Origin: Anaerotignum neopropionicum
Lineage (GTDB): Bacteria; Bacillota; Clostridia; Lachnospirales; Anaerotignaceae
Assembly: GCF_001571775.1 (NCBI RefSeq)
Contig: NZ_LRVM01000001.1
Span: 670,542 to 734,541 of the forward strand
DNA: 64,000 nt
Direction of reading: 5' to 3'
Shown: in pieces, positions 1-7,435 of the stretch
How the letters are laid out: each line of letters begins with the position of its first letter
Position numbering within the stretch: the first letter of the stretch is position 1
The notes under the pieces: generated by a model
What the model saw: the letters and a program-made list of their open reading frames with translations, nothing else
What the model was told of the DNA's origin: nothing
The model's database searches: none
Translations under genes and position numbers: made by a program

Positions 1-1
1 A

Positions 2-1219
2 GCATTAAGGGTAGTTGCGGTTGCTTTTCGGGAATGGGCGGAAAAGCCGGACTTGACAAAGGGAAACGCAGTGGAGCAGGATATGGTTTTTGCCGGCATG
101 GCTGGCATGATTGATCCCCCTAGACCCGAGGCTGCAAAAGCAGTTGCCCTTTGCAAGCAGGCGGGCATTCGCCCGGTTATGATTACGGGGGATCATGCCT
201 TAACGGCCCAGGCCATTGCTACGCAGCTTGGTATTTACAAAAAAGGGGATACCTGCATTACAGGACAGGAATTAAGCAAACTTTCCGATGAGGAATTGGA
301 AGCCGCCGCCGCCCAGTGTACTGTATTTGCAAGGGTTGCGCCGGAGCATAAAGTACGTATAGTTAAGGCATATCAAAAGGATGGCAGTGTTGTTGCTATG
401 ACAGGGGATGGGGTCAATGATGCTCCGGCATTAAGGGCGGCGGATATCGGCTGTGCCATGGGAAAAAGCGGCACAGAGGTGGCAAAGGGTGCGTCGGATA
501 TGATTTTGACGGACGATAATTTTGCCACCATTGTAGAAGCGGTAAGGGAAGGACGCGGCATTTACGATAATATCCGTAAGGCGGTACATTTTTTGTTATC
601 CAGTAATATAGGAGAAATTATTACGATTTTTGTCGCTATGTGCTTTGGCTGGGCAACGCCGCTACTGCCCATTCAACTTTTGTGGGTAAATCTGGTAACG
701 GATTCTTTGCCGGCCATTGCGCTAGGGTTGGATCCGGTGGAGCAAGATTGCATGAATAGACCTCCCAGACCGCGGGAAACCACCGTATTTGGGGGCGGCA
801 TGGGGAGCAAAATTATGGTTGAGGGTATGATGATTGGTATGCTGGCTCTGCTGGCCTTTGGCATTGGACATGTGTATTTTGATGGTGAAAAAATGTATGT
901 AACAGGCAGAACCATGGCTTTTGCCGTGCTTTCCATATCACAGCTGGTTCATGCGTTTAATATGCGTTCGGAGCATTCCTTATTCGCGATTCGACCGTTT
1001 GGAAATTTATGGTTGGTGGGGGCTTTTATGATGGGTCTATTACTTCAAGTAAGTGTTATCATGGCTCAGCCCTTGGCAACGGTGTTTAAGGTTGCACCTT
1101 TGGGCGTTACGGAATGGCTTATTGTGGCGGCTTTGGCGTTGCTGCCGTTACCCATTGTGGAGCTTGAAAAATGGAAAGACAGGCTTTTGGAGCGCAGAGA
1201 AGCAAAAAAACAAATATAA
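2..1219 (+). CDS. Calcium-transporting P-type ATPase, C-terminal part (5' truncated by window edge)
   Basis: The open frame enters the window at base 2 with no start, so only about 405 C-terminal residues are present. Visible parts are the end of the N domain (ALRVVAVAFREW), the P-domain motifs MITGD and MTGDGVNDAPAL, and then the M5-M10 membrane helices. M5 carries SSNIGEI and M6 carries NLVTDSLPAIALG, which hold the Asn, Glu and Asp ligands known from SERCA-type IIA/PMCA pumps. Ca2+ export is therefore the best guess. The DKTGT phosphorylation site and the M4 PEGL motif lie outside the window. The C-terminus is short and basic (ERREAKKQI). An intrinsic terminator follows 22 bases after the stop. 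Confidence 0.9.
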   Translation, partial: ALRVVAVAFREWAEKPDLTKGNAVEQDMVFAGMAGMIDPPRPEAAKAVALCKQAGIRPVMITGDHALTAQAIATQLGIYKKGDTCITGQELSKLSDEELEAAAAQCTVFARVAPEHKVRIVKAYQKDGSVVAMTGDGVNDAPALRAADIGCAMGKSGTEVAKGASDMILTDDNFATIVEAVREGRGIYDNIRKAVHFLLSSNIGEIITIFVAMCFGWATPLLPIQLLWVNLVTDSLPAIALGLDPVEQDCMNRPPRPRETTVFGGGMGSKIMVEGMMIGMLALLAFGIGHVYFDGEKMYVTGRTMAFAVLSISQLVHAFNMRSEHSLFAIRPFGNLWLVGAFMMGLLLQVSVIMAQPLATVFKVAPLGVTEWLIVAALALLPLPIVELEKWKDRLLERREAKKQI

Positions 1220-1241
1220 ATATTTTAAAAATACAAAAAGG

Positions 1242-1274
1242 CAAGCTTGAGCCGTCCCTCAGGCTTGTTTTTTT
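1242..1274 (+). terminator. Intrinsic terminator after the P-type ATPase
   Basis: Ten-base stem CAAGCTTGAG (1242-1251) pairs with CTCAGGCTTG (1258-1267), with one G-T pair. The loop is six bases and a run of seven T follows. Confidence 0.85.
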
Positions 1275-1293
1275 CTTGACAGTGGCATATGGA

Positions 1294-1322
1294 TTGTTTG
1301 TATTCATTGAATTTGCTATAAT
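1294..1322 (+). promoter_or_regulatory. Predicted sigma-A promoter for the Kbl/BioF-like gene
   Basis: TTGTTT (1294-1299) and TATAAT (1317-1322) are separated by 17 bases, 62 bases before the ATG. A consensus TTGACA at 1276-1281 is 35 bases from the -10, too far to serve it. Confidence 0.5.
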
Positions 1323-1384
1323 ATAGGAAAAAGGTAAGATTAAGGGACAATGAGTGCAGATGGAAAAGAAAGAGGGGAAAGGAT

Positions 1385-2497
1385 ATGTATCGAACCGTTT
1401 ATAGTCCCCAAGGGGCGCGGATTAACCTAGATGGGCGAGAGGTTGTAAATATGGCATCCAACAATTACTTGGGGCTTGCCAGTCATCCAGACGTAATACA
1501 GGCAGCAAAAGCGGCGTTGGATCAATACGGCGTGGGGCCTACAGCCAGCCGAAATATTGTGGGAAACTTTCCGGTGCACGACGAATTGGAGAAGGCGTTG
1601 GCAAAATTTAAGGAGGTAGAGGCCACCCTTGTTTTTAATTGCGGCGTTTCCGCAAATACGGGGGTGATTCCATTCTTGGTGGGAAAGGGCGATGTTATTT
1701 ATAGCGATGCCCTTAACCATGGCAGTATTATTGACGGCTGTCGCCTTTCCGGTGCCCAGGTGAAGGTTTATCATCATAAGGATATGATTTCTTTGGAAGA
1801 AAGATTAAAGGAGCCTGAGGAAGGGAAAAAGCTGATTGTTACCGACGGCGTGTTTAGCATGGATGGGGATTTGGCACCCCTTCCTCAAATCGCTGATTTG
1901 GCAGAGAAGTATGGGGCGATGCTCATGGTGGACGATGCCCATGGCGATGGGGTTATGGGGCCCATGGGTAGAGGCACCGTTGACCATTTTGGATTGCGCA
2001 AGCGTGTATTTGTGGAAACAGGCTCTTTATCTAAGGCGTTTGGTTCAGCCGGCGGGTTTGTGGCTGGTTCAAAGGAATTGATTGAGGCGCTCCGTCCTAA
2101 AGCAAGAAGCTTTATTTTTACGGCTTCCCCCATGGCCCCTTGCTTGGCGGCGGCAGCGTTAAAGGTGGTAGAAATGATTTCTGAGGATGAGGCATATGTG
2201 AAAAAATTATGGAAAAACAGAGAATATTTTGCAAATAGGATTACAAAGCTGGGGTTAAATATAGGGACCACGGTTACTCCTGTGATTCCTGTGATTGTTG
2301 GAGATGGAGCACTGGCGCAAAGAATGAGCGAGGATTTATTTGAAAAGGGTGTGTTCGCCCAGGCAATCCAATTCCCCATGGTTCCCAAGAATGCCGCTCG
2401 CCTAAGAGTGATACTCTCTGCAGGCCATACCAGAGAGGATTTGGATTTGGCCGCAGATGCCATTGAAGAAAGTGCTAGGGCAATGGGTATAATATAA
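1385..2497 (+). CDS. PLP-dependent alpha-oxoamine synthase (Kbl/BioF family)
   Basis: Fold-type I aminotransferase-like enzyme of the family that joins an amino acid to an acyl-CoA: glycine C-acetyltransferase (Kbl) or 8-amino-7-oxononanoate synthase (BioF). The sequence shows ASNNYLGLA near the N-terminus, DDAHGDG (cofactor Asp region), and SLSKAFGSAGG with the Schiff-base lysine at about residue 217. At 370 residues it is about 20-25 shorter than usual because the N-terminal helix before SPQGA is missing. No in-frame start with a better ribosome site lies upstream, and GAGGGG sits 7 bases before this ATG. No biotin or threonine genes are adjacent, so substrate choice cannot be settled; Kbl-like wording (SPQGAR) is slightly favoured. 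It has its own promoter and is a single-gene unit. Confidence 0.85.
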   Translation: MYRTVYSPQGARINLDGREVVNMASNNYLGLASHPDVIQAAKAALDQYGVGPTASRNIVGNFPVHDELEKALAKFKEVEATLVFNCGVSANTGVIPFLVGKGDVIYSDALNHGSIIDGCRLSGAQVKVYHHKDMISLEERLKEPEEGKKLIVTDGVFSMDGDLAPLPQIADLAEKYGAMLMVDDAHGDGVMGPMGRGTVDHFGLRKRVFVETGSLSKAFGSAGGFVAGSKELIEALRPKARSFIFTASPMAPCLAAAALKVVEMISEDEAYVKKLWKNREYFANRITKLGLNIGTTVTPVIPVIVGDGALAQRMSEDLFEKGVFAQAIQFPMVPKNAARLRVILSAGHTREDLDLAADAIEESARAMGII

Positions 2498-2535
2498 TAA
2501 ACGCGGGGAGATATTTGGTTTTGTAAAATTTTTGG

Positions 2536-2671
2536 CAGCTTTGCGTAGCAAAAGTGATGACCATTCACGGCCCAAGATAGGGCAGACAGCGAAGCTGGCT
2601 TTTGCGGAGTAAACAGATGAACCCAAACCTTTGCGGGTGTTTGAGGGCAAAGCCCGCAGGAGTTTGACTTT
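2536..2671 (+). repeat. Dispersed intergenic hairpin repeat, copy A
   Basis: This copy shares long near-identical stretches with the stretch at 7173-7364 and, inverted, with 18903-18990. It contains small hairpins: CAGC-GAA-GCTG, a degenerate CTTTTGC-GGA-GTAAACA unit where the other copies have a perfect palindrome, and GGGC-AAA-GCCC. It lies between a stop codon and an intrinsic terminator. No ORF fits. Its function is unknown. Confidence 0.75.
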
Positions 2672-2674
2672 ATG

Positions 2675-2710
2675 GATACGCTGAAGGATATTCTTAGGCG
2701 TATCTTTTTT
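2675..2710 (+). terminator. Intrinsic terminator downstream of repeat copy A
   Basis: GATACGC (2675-2681) pairs with GCGTATC (2698-2704), followed by six T. It ends the Kbl/BioF-like transcript, so repeat copy A would be part of that mRNA's 3' UTR. Confidence 0.8.
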
Positions 2711-2788
2711 ATTAGAAAATGACTTTACAGGTTTTTTCAGCATTGAAATGTTTTTTGTTGGCAATACTGAAAAAAGGAGGTGATAAAA

Positions 2789-3073
2789 ATGTTAAAAGAC
2801 GGTTTATTTGAATTGCAGGAAAAAGCGAGAATAGACAGCAAGCTGCGTAAAAAAATATTGGAAACAAGGAAAGCTCGGGATCCGGAAGCGGCCCTTTGTG
2901 AGCTGGCCACGGAATTAGGCTGTGGGATTACCGTAGGGGAAATTTATCAACAGGGGCAAAGATATCTATCGGATTTAGAGGACGGCTGCATTGGTGCCAC
3001 GGAGCCTAGGAAAAAATGGGGGGACACATACGAGCAGTTTTTTGCTTCAATAGAAGGAATGGAAACGAAATAG
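2789..3073 (+). CDS. Nif11-like leader/precursor-type small protein
   Basis: A 94-residue protein. The N-terminal 60 residues match the Nif11 pattern: an LFELQEKARIDSKLRKKIL helix, then DPEAALCELATELGCGIT and GEIYQQG. A polar C-terminal part follows with DLEDGCIGATEP and a conserved-looking KKWGDTYEQFF tail. In RiPP pathways Nif11 domains act as leader sequences read by modification enzymes. No lanthipeptide, cyclodehydratase or radical-SAM gene lies nearby, so this is an orphan and the precursor role is only an inference. The ATG at 2789 is chosen because AAGGAGG (2774-2780) is 8 bases upstream. An earlier GTG at 2780 overlaps that ribosome site. It is a single gene with its own terminator. 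Confidence 0.6.
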   Translation: MLKDGLFELQEKARIDSKLRKKILETRKARDPEAALCELATELGCGITVGEIYQQGQRYLSDLEDGCIGATEPRKKWGDTYEQFFASIEGMETK

Positions 3074-3088
3074 GACTAACCGTAAGAG

Positions 3089-3139
3089 AACACCTCATTT
3101 GTTGAAAGGATTTTTGGTCTTTCAAATTGGGGTGTTTTC
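3089..3139 (+). terminator. Intrinsic terminator after the Nif11-like gene
   Basis: AACACC...TTGAAAG pairs with CTTTCAA...GGTGTT over about 17 bases with small mismatches, followed by a short T run. Confidence 0.75.
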
Positions 3140-3331
3140 TACGGAAACAGCAGTATAGGGGAAAGGTATAAATAATAGATTTAAAGCGTGTATTTTTATG
3201 ATTAAACATATAATTAAGTTTTACATTTCTAAAAATGCAGCTGCACATTAAAAAATAAAAATTTCCGCATACAAAACAAAACAAGACATTTTTCCCCAAA
3301 AATGGATAAAAATATTTTGTGTTTTCCTACA

Positions 3332-3360
3332 TTGACAGGGGTTTAGCAAGGTGTTAACAT
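3332..3360 (+). promoter_or_regulatory. Predicted sigma-A promoter for the PocR-type chemoreceptor
   Basis: TTGACA (3332-3337), a 17-base spacer and TAACAT (3355-3360), 49 bases before the ATG. The rest of the 335-base gap (3074-3408) is AT-rich with the terminator above and no supported gene. Confidence 0.65.
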
Positions 3361-3408
3361 TAAAATAAGGATACAATTTGATAAAGCTGTTCATAAGGGG
3401 GAATTGGG

Positions 3409-4443
3409 ATGATAGAATTAAACAATGGTATGGTTAATTTGGACAAGCTGGAAGTAACAGATATTATTGATATTAGGGTGCTGCAGGATTTTTTGGATAA
3501 TTTTGCTTTGGGAATGAATTGTGCGGCGGTTTGCGTGGATCGAGAAGGAAAGGAAATTACTTCACCAAGTCACTATCGTGAATTTTGTAATAATTATATA
3601 CATATGTCATCCATCGGGGATGCCAGATGCGCTACTTGCCACCATGATATGGGAGAAAAGGCAGTTCATATGGGTCGGCCTTATATTGGCTCCTGTCATG
3701 CAAATATGGTGGACTTTGCCTGTCCAATTGTTATAAAGGGATGCCATCTGGGGACTGTTTTGGGAGGGCAAATTTTAGATAGCCAGCCTAAGGAGGATGT
3801 AATTAAAAGAACCGCAAAGGATTTAAACCTTAGCCCGGATGCATTATGGACGGCGGCACAAAGGATAGATGTTGTCCCACAGAAAAACATTCAGGCGGCG
3901 GCAGATGTTTTATTTATCGTCGTAAACGGTCTGGCGGAGAATGGATACAATAAATTGGAAATAGAAATATTGTCGAAAGCATTAACCAATAATTTTAGGG
4001 ATATTTCTAGCACAATAGGCACCTTAACAGGTTCCGCACAGGAGATGAGCCAAAGTCAAAACAAGCTATCCGAAAAAATATCAGAGGTAAGCACTGTTGC
4101 CAAGGAGATTTCTGATGTGCTTAAATCCATTGCAAAAATAATAAGCCAAACAAAGCTGTTAGGCTTAAATGCTTCCATTGAGGCGGCTAGATTAGGGAAC
4201 GACGGAAGGACTTTTGCAGTTGTGGCAAAGGAAATTCATACCCTTTCTGAAAGCTCCAATGATACCGTTATAAAAATTGATGTTTTAAACGAACAGATAA
4301 GGGAAAAGATTGATTTTACCATTCAAGATTCCACGGCAACGGTAACAAATACAAACAAGCAGACGGAAGCCATGGAAAACCTGCAAAAGATGGTAAATAG
4401 TTCCGTTGTGATTGCGAAAAACTTAGAGGATTTATTTCAGTAA
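3409..4443 (+). CDS. Soluble chemoreceptor: PocR sensory domain plus methyl-accepting signalling domain
   Basis: Residues about 20-185 match the PocR ligand-binding domain, with the Cys-rich stretch DARCATCHHDMG, then GSCHANMVDFACPI and GTVLGGQIL. Residues about 190-344 form a short MCP signalling coiled coil. Its hairpin tip reads KLLGLNASIEAARLG followed by FAVVAKEI, a close fit to the CheA/CheW-contacting tip. There is no signal peptide, membrane helix or HAMP domain, so it is expected to be cytoplasmic. PocR domains are thought to sense small diols or hydrocarbon derivatives, but the ligand here is unknown. It stands alone about 30 kb from the flagellar block. Its output probably reaches the CheY/CheC/CheD/CheV proteins encoded there. 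Confidence 0.85.
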   Translation: MIELNNGMVNLDKLEVTDIIDIRVLQDFLDNFALGMNCAAVCVDREGKEITSPSHYREFCNNYIHMSSIGDARCATCHHDMGEKAVHMGRPYIGSCHANMVDFACPIVIKGCHLGTVLGGQILDSQPKEDVIKRTAKDLNLSPDALWTAAQRIDVVPQKNIQAAADVLFIVVNGLAENGYNKLEIEILSKALTNNFRDISSTIGTLTGSAQEMSQSQNKLSEKISEVSTVAKEISDVLKSIAKIISQTKLLGLNASIEAARLGNDGRTFAVVAKEIHTLSESSNDTVIKIDVLNEQIREKIDFTIQDSTATVTNTNKQTEAMENLQKMVNSSVVIAKNLEDLFQ

Positions 4444-4516
4444 AAAAGCTTGGTTTTCTAAGAATTAAGTTCTATTTTGAATCAAAGAGGAATGATAGAA
4501 GTGTTAAAAAATGATT

Positions 4517-4549
4517 CCACCGGGTCTTTCGAGAAGGCCCGGTGGTTTT
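4517..4549 (+). terminator. Intrinsic terminator after the PocR chemoreceptor
   Basis: CCACCGGGTCTT (4517-4528) pairs with AAGGCCCGGTGG (4534-4545), one G-T pair, followed by TTTT. Confidence 0.8.
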
Positions 4550-4624
4550 GTGAGTTTATAGGTTTGGTGCATATAAAACATGAAAATGCGATTTCTGCGG
4601 AGTGGTTGCTGCTGCTTCCCTTGG

Positions 4625-5113
4625 TTACCAGGTGTGGCGGTGTAATTGACCTTCGGTAAGCATGCCGGGAAAGCCTTGCTGGCGGAAAGCTTCGTAAATA
4701 ACGATTGCCACGGAGTTTGACAAATTTAAGCTCCTTGCCGCTTCAAGCATAGGGATGCGGATGGAAGTTTCTTCGTGGGCCATAAGAATTTCTTCGGGAA
4801 TCCCTGCGCTTTCTCGCCCAAACATAATGAAGTCGTCTTCTTTGTATTCTACATCGGAATATACATGCCTTGCTTTTGTGGTTGCCATCCAAAGTCGAAT
4901 TCCTTGATTCTTCTCCACAAAATCCTGAAAGTTTTCGTAATAACGAATATCAAGCAGCTTCCAATAGTCTAAGCCTGCTCGTTTTAAATATTTATCATCA
5001 ACAGAAAAGCCTAAGGGCTTGATTAAATGCAAAACAGAGTTGGTAACTGCGCAGGTTCTGGCAATGTTCCCGGCGTTTTGCGGAATTTCAGGCTCTAAAA
5101 GTACGATATGCAT
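4625..5113 (-). CDS. trmL: tRNA (cytidine(34)-2'-O)-methyltransferase TrmL (SPOUT family)
   Basis: A 162-residue SPOUT methyltransferase that would 2'-O-methylate the wobble base of certain tRNA-Leu. It begins MHIVLLEPEIPQNAGNIART, the typical TrmL start. The knot region shows IMFGRESAGIPEE and IPMLEAARSLNLSNSVAI, which form the SAM-binding trefoil knot. The ATG at 5113 is preceded by AAAGGAGGA. An in-frame extension upstream encodes a hydrophobic stretch without family similarity and is not used. The gene is alone on the minus strand and converges on the PocR-gene terminator. Confidence 0.93.
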   Translation of the reverse strand: MHIVLLEPEIPQNAGNIARTCAVTNSVLHLIKPLGFSVDDKYLKRAGLDYWKLLDIRYYENFQDFVEKNQGIRLWMATTKARHVYSDVEYKEDDFIMFGRESAGIPEEILMAHEETSIRIPMLEAARSLNLSNSVAIVIYEAFRQQGFPGMLTEGQLHRHTW

Positions 5114-5212
5114 ACTGCGTTCCTCCTTTAAATTATGTAATAAATTGTAGCATAGAGGTAAGAATAAAACAATACTTGACGGCAGGGAGTTCAAAATTGG
5201 AGAAAATACCTA

Positions 5213-5241
5213 TTGACTAATTCCTTCTTGTATATTATTAT
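5213..5241 (+). promoter_or_regulatory. Predicted promoter of the perR-like gene
   Basis: TTGACT (5213-5218), 17 bases, TATTAT (5236-5241). The -10 lies inside an AT-rich inverted-repeat region. Confidence 0.5.
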
Positions 5242-5262
5242 TAAATAAAAATAATTATCATT
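5235..5262 (+). promoter_or_regulatory. Possible PerR/Fur box upstream of the perR-like gene
   Basis: TTATTATTAAATAAAAATAA and the following TTATCA form an imperfect AT-rich palindrome resembling PerR/Fur boxes (TTATAATNATTATAA type). Its place over the -10 would fit autoregulation. The low sequence complexity makes this tentative. Confidence 0.35.
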
Positions 5263-5276
5263 TAGGGGTTTTGATT

Positions 5277-5705
5277 ATGAAAGCGACCGCACAAATTTTA
5301 AAGGAAAAAGGGTTAAAGGTGACACCGCAGCGTATTGCCGTGTATAATATGCTCTTAAACACCACGGAGCATCCCAATGCGGAAACCATTTATAAAGCAT
5401 TAGAGCCTACAAATCCAACAATGAGTTTGGCTACGGTTTACAAAACCTTAGACTATTTTAAGCAGCTTGGCCTTGTGCAGGAGCTGAATGTTGGAGAAGG
5501 TAGTTCCCGCTATGATGCTGTTGTGAAATGCCATCCCCATACGGTTTGTATTCAATGTGGCAAGGTAAGGGATTTATACTTGGAGGAGTTAACGGAGATT
5601 CATAAAAAAATTGCCGAAGAATTGGATTTTGAAGTAAGATGTGAGCAGCTGATACTTTATGGAATCTGCGGCAAATGTCGCAGGGAAAACAATGAGAATT
5701 CATGA
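5277..5705 (+). CDS. Fur-family regulator, PerR-like (peroxide sensing)
   Basis: A 142-residue winged-helix protein. The DNA-binding part holds VTPQRIAVYNML and SLATVYKTLDYF. The dimerisation part holds HPHTVCIQCGKVRDL and a final CGKC, so both CxxC pairs of the structural zinc site are present. The Asp in KVRDL matches the PerR-specific metal ligand where Fur usually has Glu, so peroxide sensing is favoured over iron uptake control. No catalase or ferritin gene is adjacent. The ATG at 5277 is preferred to a TTG six bases earlier because AGGGG lies 9 bases upstream of it. Confidence 0.85.
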   Translation: MKATAQILKEKGLKVTPQRIAVYNMLLNTTEHPNAETIYKALEPTNPTMSLATVYKTLDYFKQLGLVQELNVGEGSSRYDAVVKCHPHTVCIQCGKVRDLYLEELTEIHKKIAEELDFEVRCEQLILYGICGKCRRENNENS

Positions 5706-5831
5706 AAGAAAGCCTGAATAAAGTGTTTCTTTTCTACGAGATTTTGAAACTACAGGATTATGCCTGCGAACATCTGCTTGGTGGAACCCTAGGGGTTACG
5801 AATAAAAACTTACAAATTTTTGACAGTTTAA

Positions 5832-5853
5832 GGTTAGTCCCTATGGACTAGCC
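5832..5853 (+). terminator. Hairpin after the perR-like gene, probable weak terminator
   Basis: GGTTAGTCC and GGACTAGCC form a nine-base stem with a CTAT loop. The tail is only TATTTTG, so termination may be partial. Confidence 0.5.
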
Positions 5854-5860
5854 TATTTTG

Positions 5861-5889
5861 TTGACAAAATTTAGTCAAATTGGTATAGT
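5861..5889 (+). promoter_or_regulatory. Predicted sigma-A promoter for the DUF2812 gene
   Basis: TTGACA (5861-5866), 17 bases, TATAGT (5884-5889), 45 bases before the ATG. Confidence 0.7.
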
Positions 5890-5933
5890 CAATATGCTAT
5901 TATTAGAAATTTAAACATGTAAGGAGGCTTTCC

Positions 5934-7085
5934 ATGGAAAAGCGACTTATTCCTGTGAATATATTTGACACCACAACTGTGGAGCAATGGTTAGAGCAAA
6001 TGGCTGAAGAAGGGTTCATTTTAAACTCTTTTAAGGGAAGAAAAGCAGTGTTTGAAGATGGGCATTGTCAAAAAATAAAATACCGCTTTATTCCTCTTGA
6101 AGATAAAGATGAGGCTCCATCAAAGGAAATGAGGGAGCTTTTTGAAGAAAATGGATGGAATTTTGTTACAACTGTGGAAAAGTTCTTTTTTGTTTTTTCT
6201 AATGATACAGAATTTCCAAAGCCCATTCCTTTTTCAAAAGAGGAAGAACGAAGGATTTATGAAGACTTAAAGGGAAAAAAGCGAAATAGTATGCTTTTGG
6301 CAGTGCTTGGTTTTTTCGTTTTGGTGGGGTTCCAGCTTGGAGTAAGTTTATACTTTAGGCTAGATGATTATATTCTTGGCAATGAAATCAATACTGGTTA
6401 TGCATATATTCTAGCGATATTTTTAAATATTATGGCGGTGATTCGTGAATATCGTTCTTATGCAATCCTTAAAAGAAGACTGGAAAGCATGGAGATGGAA
6501 GAGGAAGAGGACTCGCCATATATGCCTACTACGAAATGGATTCGTGTGGAAACGGTTTTGCAAGTTTTTGCTTTTATATTGATGCTTGTTCCCTTATTAT
6601 CAGAGTTCAATGGGGCGAATGATCCTGTTACCATCACTGAAAACGAATTGCCAGTTTCCTATGTATCCCTAGAGGAGATTGAATCCGCCATTCCTGGTAT
6701 GGAATATTTTAATAGATATACATATATGAGTAAGAAAACTTCGTTATTAGCTCCTGTACAGTACATTGTTGAGCAGGGGGGGACAACATATAATGATGCA
6801 GACGAAAATGTGATAGGGGATGAACCCCATCTAAGTTTTTCTTATATTGAACTTAAATACAGTGAATTAGGAAATGTGGCACTGCATTCCTTGATGCGCC
6901 TTTATCATACGACAAAGGTGGAGCAAGAAGGGTTGGATCAGGCTTGGGTTGAAAAATCGGAGAACAGGGCGTTCATCTTCTTGTTAAAAGACAATAAAAT
7001 TTTAAAAATTAAATATTGGGGAGAGGCAGATATTCTTTCTCATCTGGACAGTTATATTGCTATTATGCAGTCGTCTGCTTCGTAA
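5934..7085 (+). CDS. DUF2812 domain membrane protein
   Basis: A 383-residue protein. Residues 1-105 match DUF2812: FDTTTVEQWLEQMAEEGF, then an internal beta-rich stretch with KIKYRF and ENGWNFV. Three predicted membrane helices follow at about 120-140, 152-170 and 208-225, and then a soluble C-terminal region of about 150 residues. The biochemical function of DUF2812 proteins is unknown. In Firmicutes they are often next to PadR regulators, but none is seen here. AAGGAGG lies 7 bases before the ATG. It is a single-gene unit ending at the terminator at 7388. Confidence 0.75.
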   Translation: MEKRLIPVNIFDTTTVEQWLEQMAEEGFILNSFKGRKAVFEDGHCQKIKYRFIPLEDKDEAPSKEMRELFEENGWNFVTTVEKFFFVFSNDTEFPKPIPFSKEEERRIYEDLKGKKRNSMLLAVLGFFVLVGFQLGVSLYFRLDDYILGNEINTGYAYILAIFLNIMAVIREYRSYAILKRRLESMEMEEEEDSPYMPTTKWIRVETVLQVFAFILMLVPLLSEFNGANDPVTITENELPVSYVSLEEIESAIPGMEYFNRYTYMSKKTSLLAPVQYIVEQGGTTYNDADENVIGDEPHLSFSYIELKYSELGNVALHSLMRLYHTTKVEQEGLDQAWVEKSENRAFIFLLKDNKILKIKYWGEADILSHLDSYIAIMQSSAS

Positions 7086-7172
7086 AAAGCAAGACCAAAA
7101 ACTTTTGTGCAAATCCCATGTTCATGGGATTATCATGGGTCAAGGATGCAATGGCAAAGATGTGCCATCTGT

Positions 7173-7364
7173 CCGTAGGACAGCTTTGCGCAGCAAAAGT
7201 GATGACCACTCACTGCCCAAGATAGGGCAGACAGCGAAGCTGGCTTTTGCGGAGCAAAAGTGATGACCACTCACTGCTCAAGATAGGGCAGACAGCGAAG
7301 CTGGCTTTTGCGGAGCAAAAGTGATGACCCAAGCCCTTGTGGTGTTTGAGGGCAAAGCCCTAAG
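7173..7364 (+). repeat. Dispersed intergenic hairpin repeat, copy B, with a 61-bp tandem duplication
   Basis: The unit starting GCAAAAGTGATGACC occurs at 7193, 7254 and (partial) 7315, spaced exactly 61 bases. It carries CTGCCC/GGGCAG, CAGC-GAA-GCTG and CTTTTGC-GGA-GCAAAAG hairpins and ends with GGGC-AAA-GCCC. An extra hairpin AATCCCATG-TT-CATGGGATT lies just upstream at about 7114-7133. It occupies the 350-base gap between the DUF2812 gene and the glycosyltransferase gene. Confidence 0.85.
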
Positions 7365-7387
7365 GTCTTGATTTTATTAACAGACTG

Positions 7388-7416
7388 AAGCGACAGAGAT
7401 TAGCTCTGTCGCTTTT
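7388..7416 (+). terminator. Intrinsic terminator downstream of repeat copy B
   Basis: AAGCGACAGAG (7388-7398) pairs perfectly with CTCTGTCGCTT (7404-7414), followed by a short T run. It lies between convergent genes and may work for both. Confidence 0.85.
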
Positions 7417-7435
7417 ATGATTATGGGTTGACGAT

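Noticed and set aside
1276..1322. TTGACA at 1276 as the -35 of the Kbl/BioF-like promoter
   Set aside because: Its spacing to TATAAT is 35 bases, about twice the normal length.
4477..4659. A 60-codon ORF after the PocR chemoreceptor gene
   Set aside because: It runs through a strong intrinsic terminator and overlaps trmL on the other strand.
7193..7364. Direct repeats at 61-base spacing as a CRISPR array
   Set aside because: The repeated unit fills the entire 61 bases with no variable spacers, and no cas gene is near.
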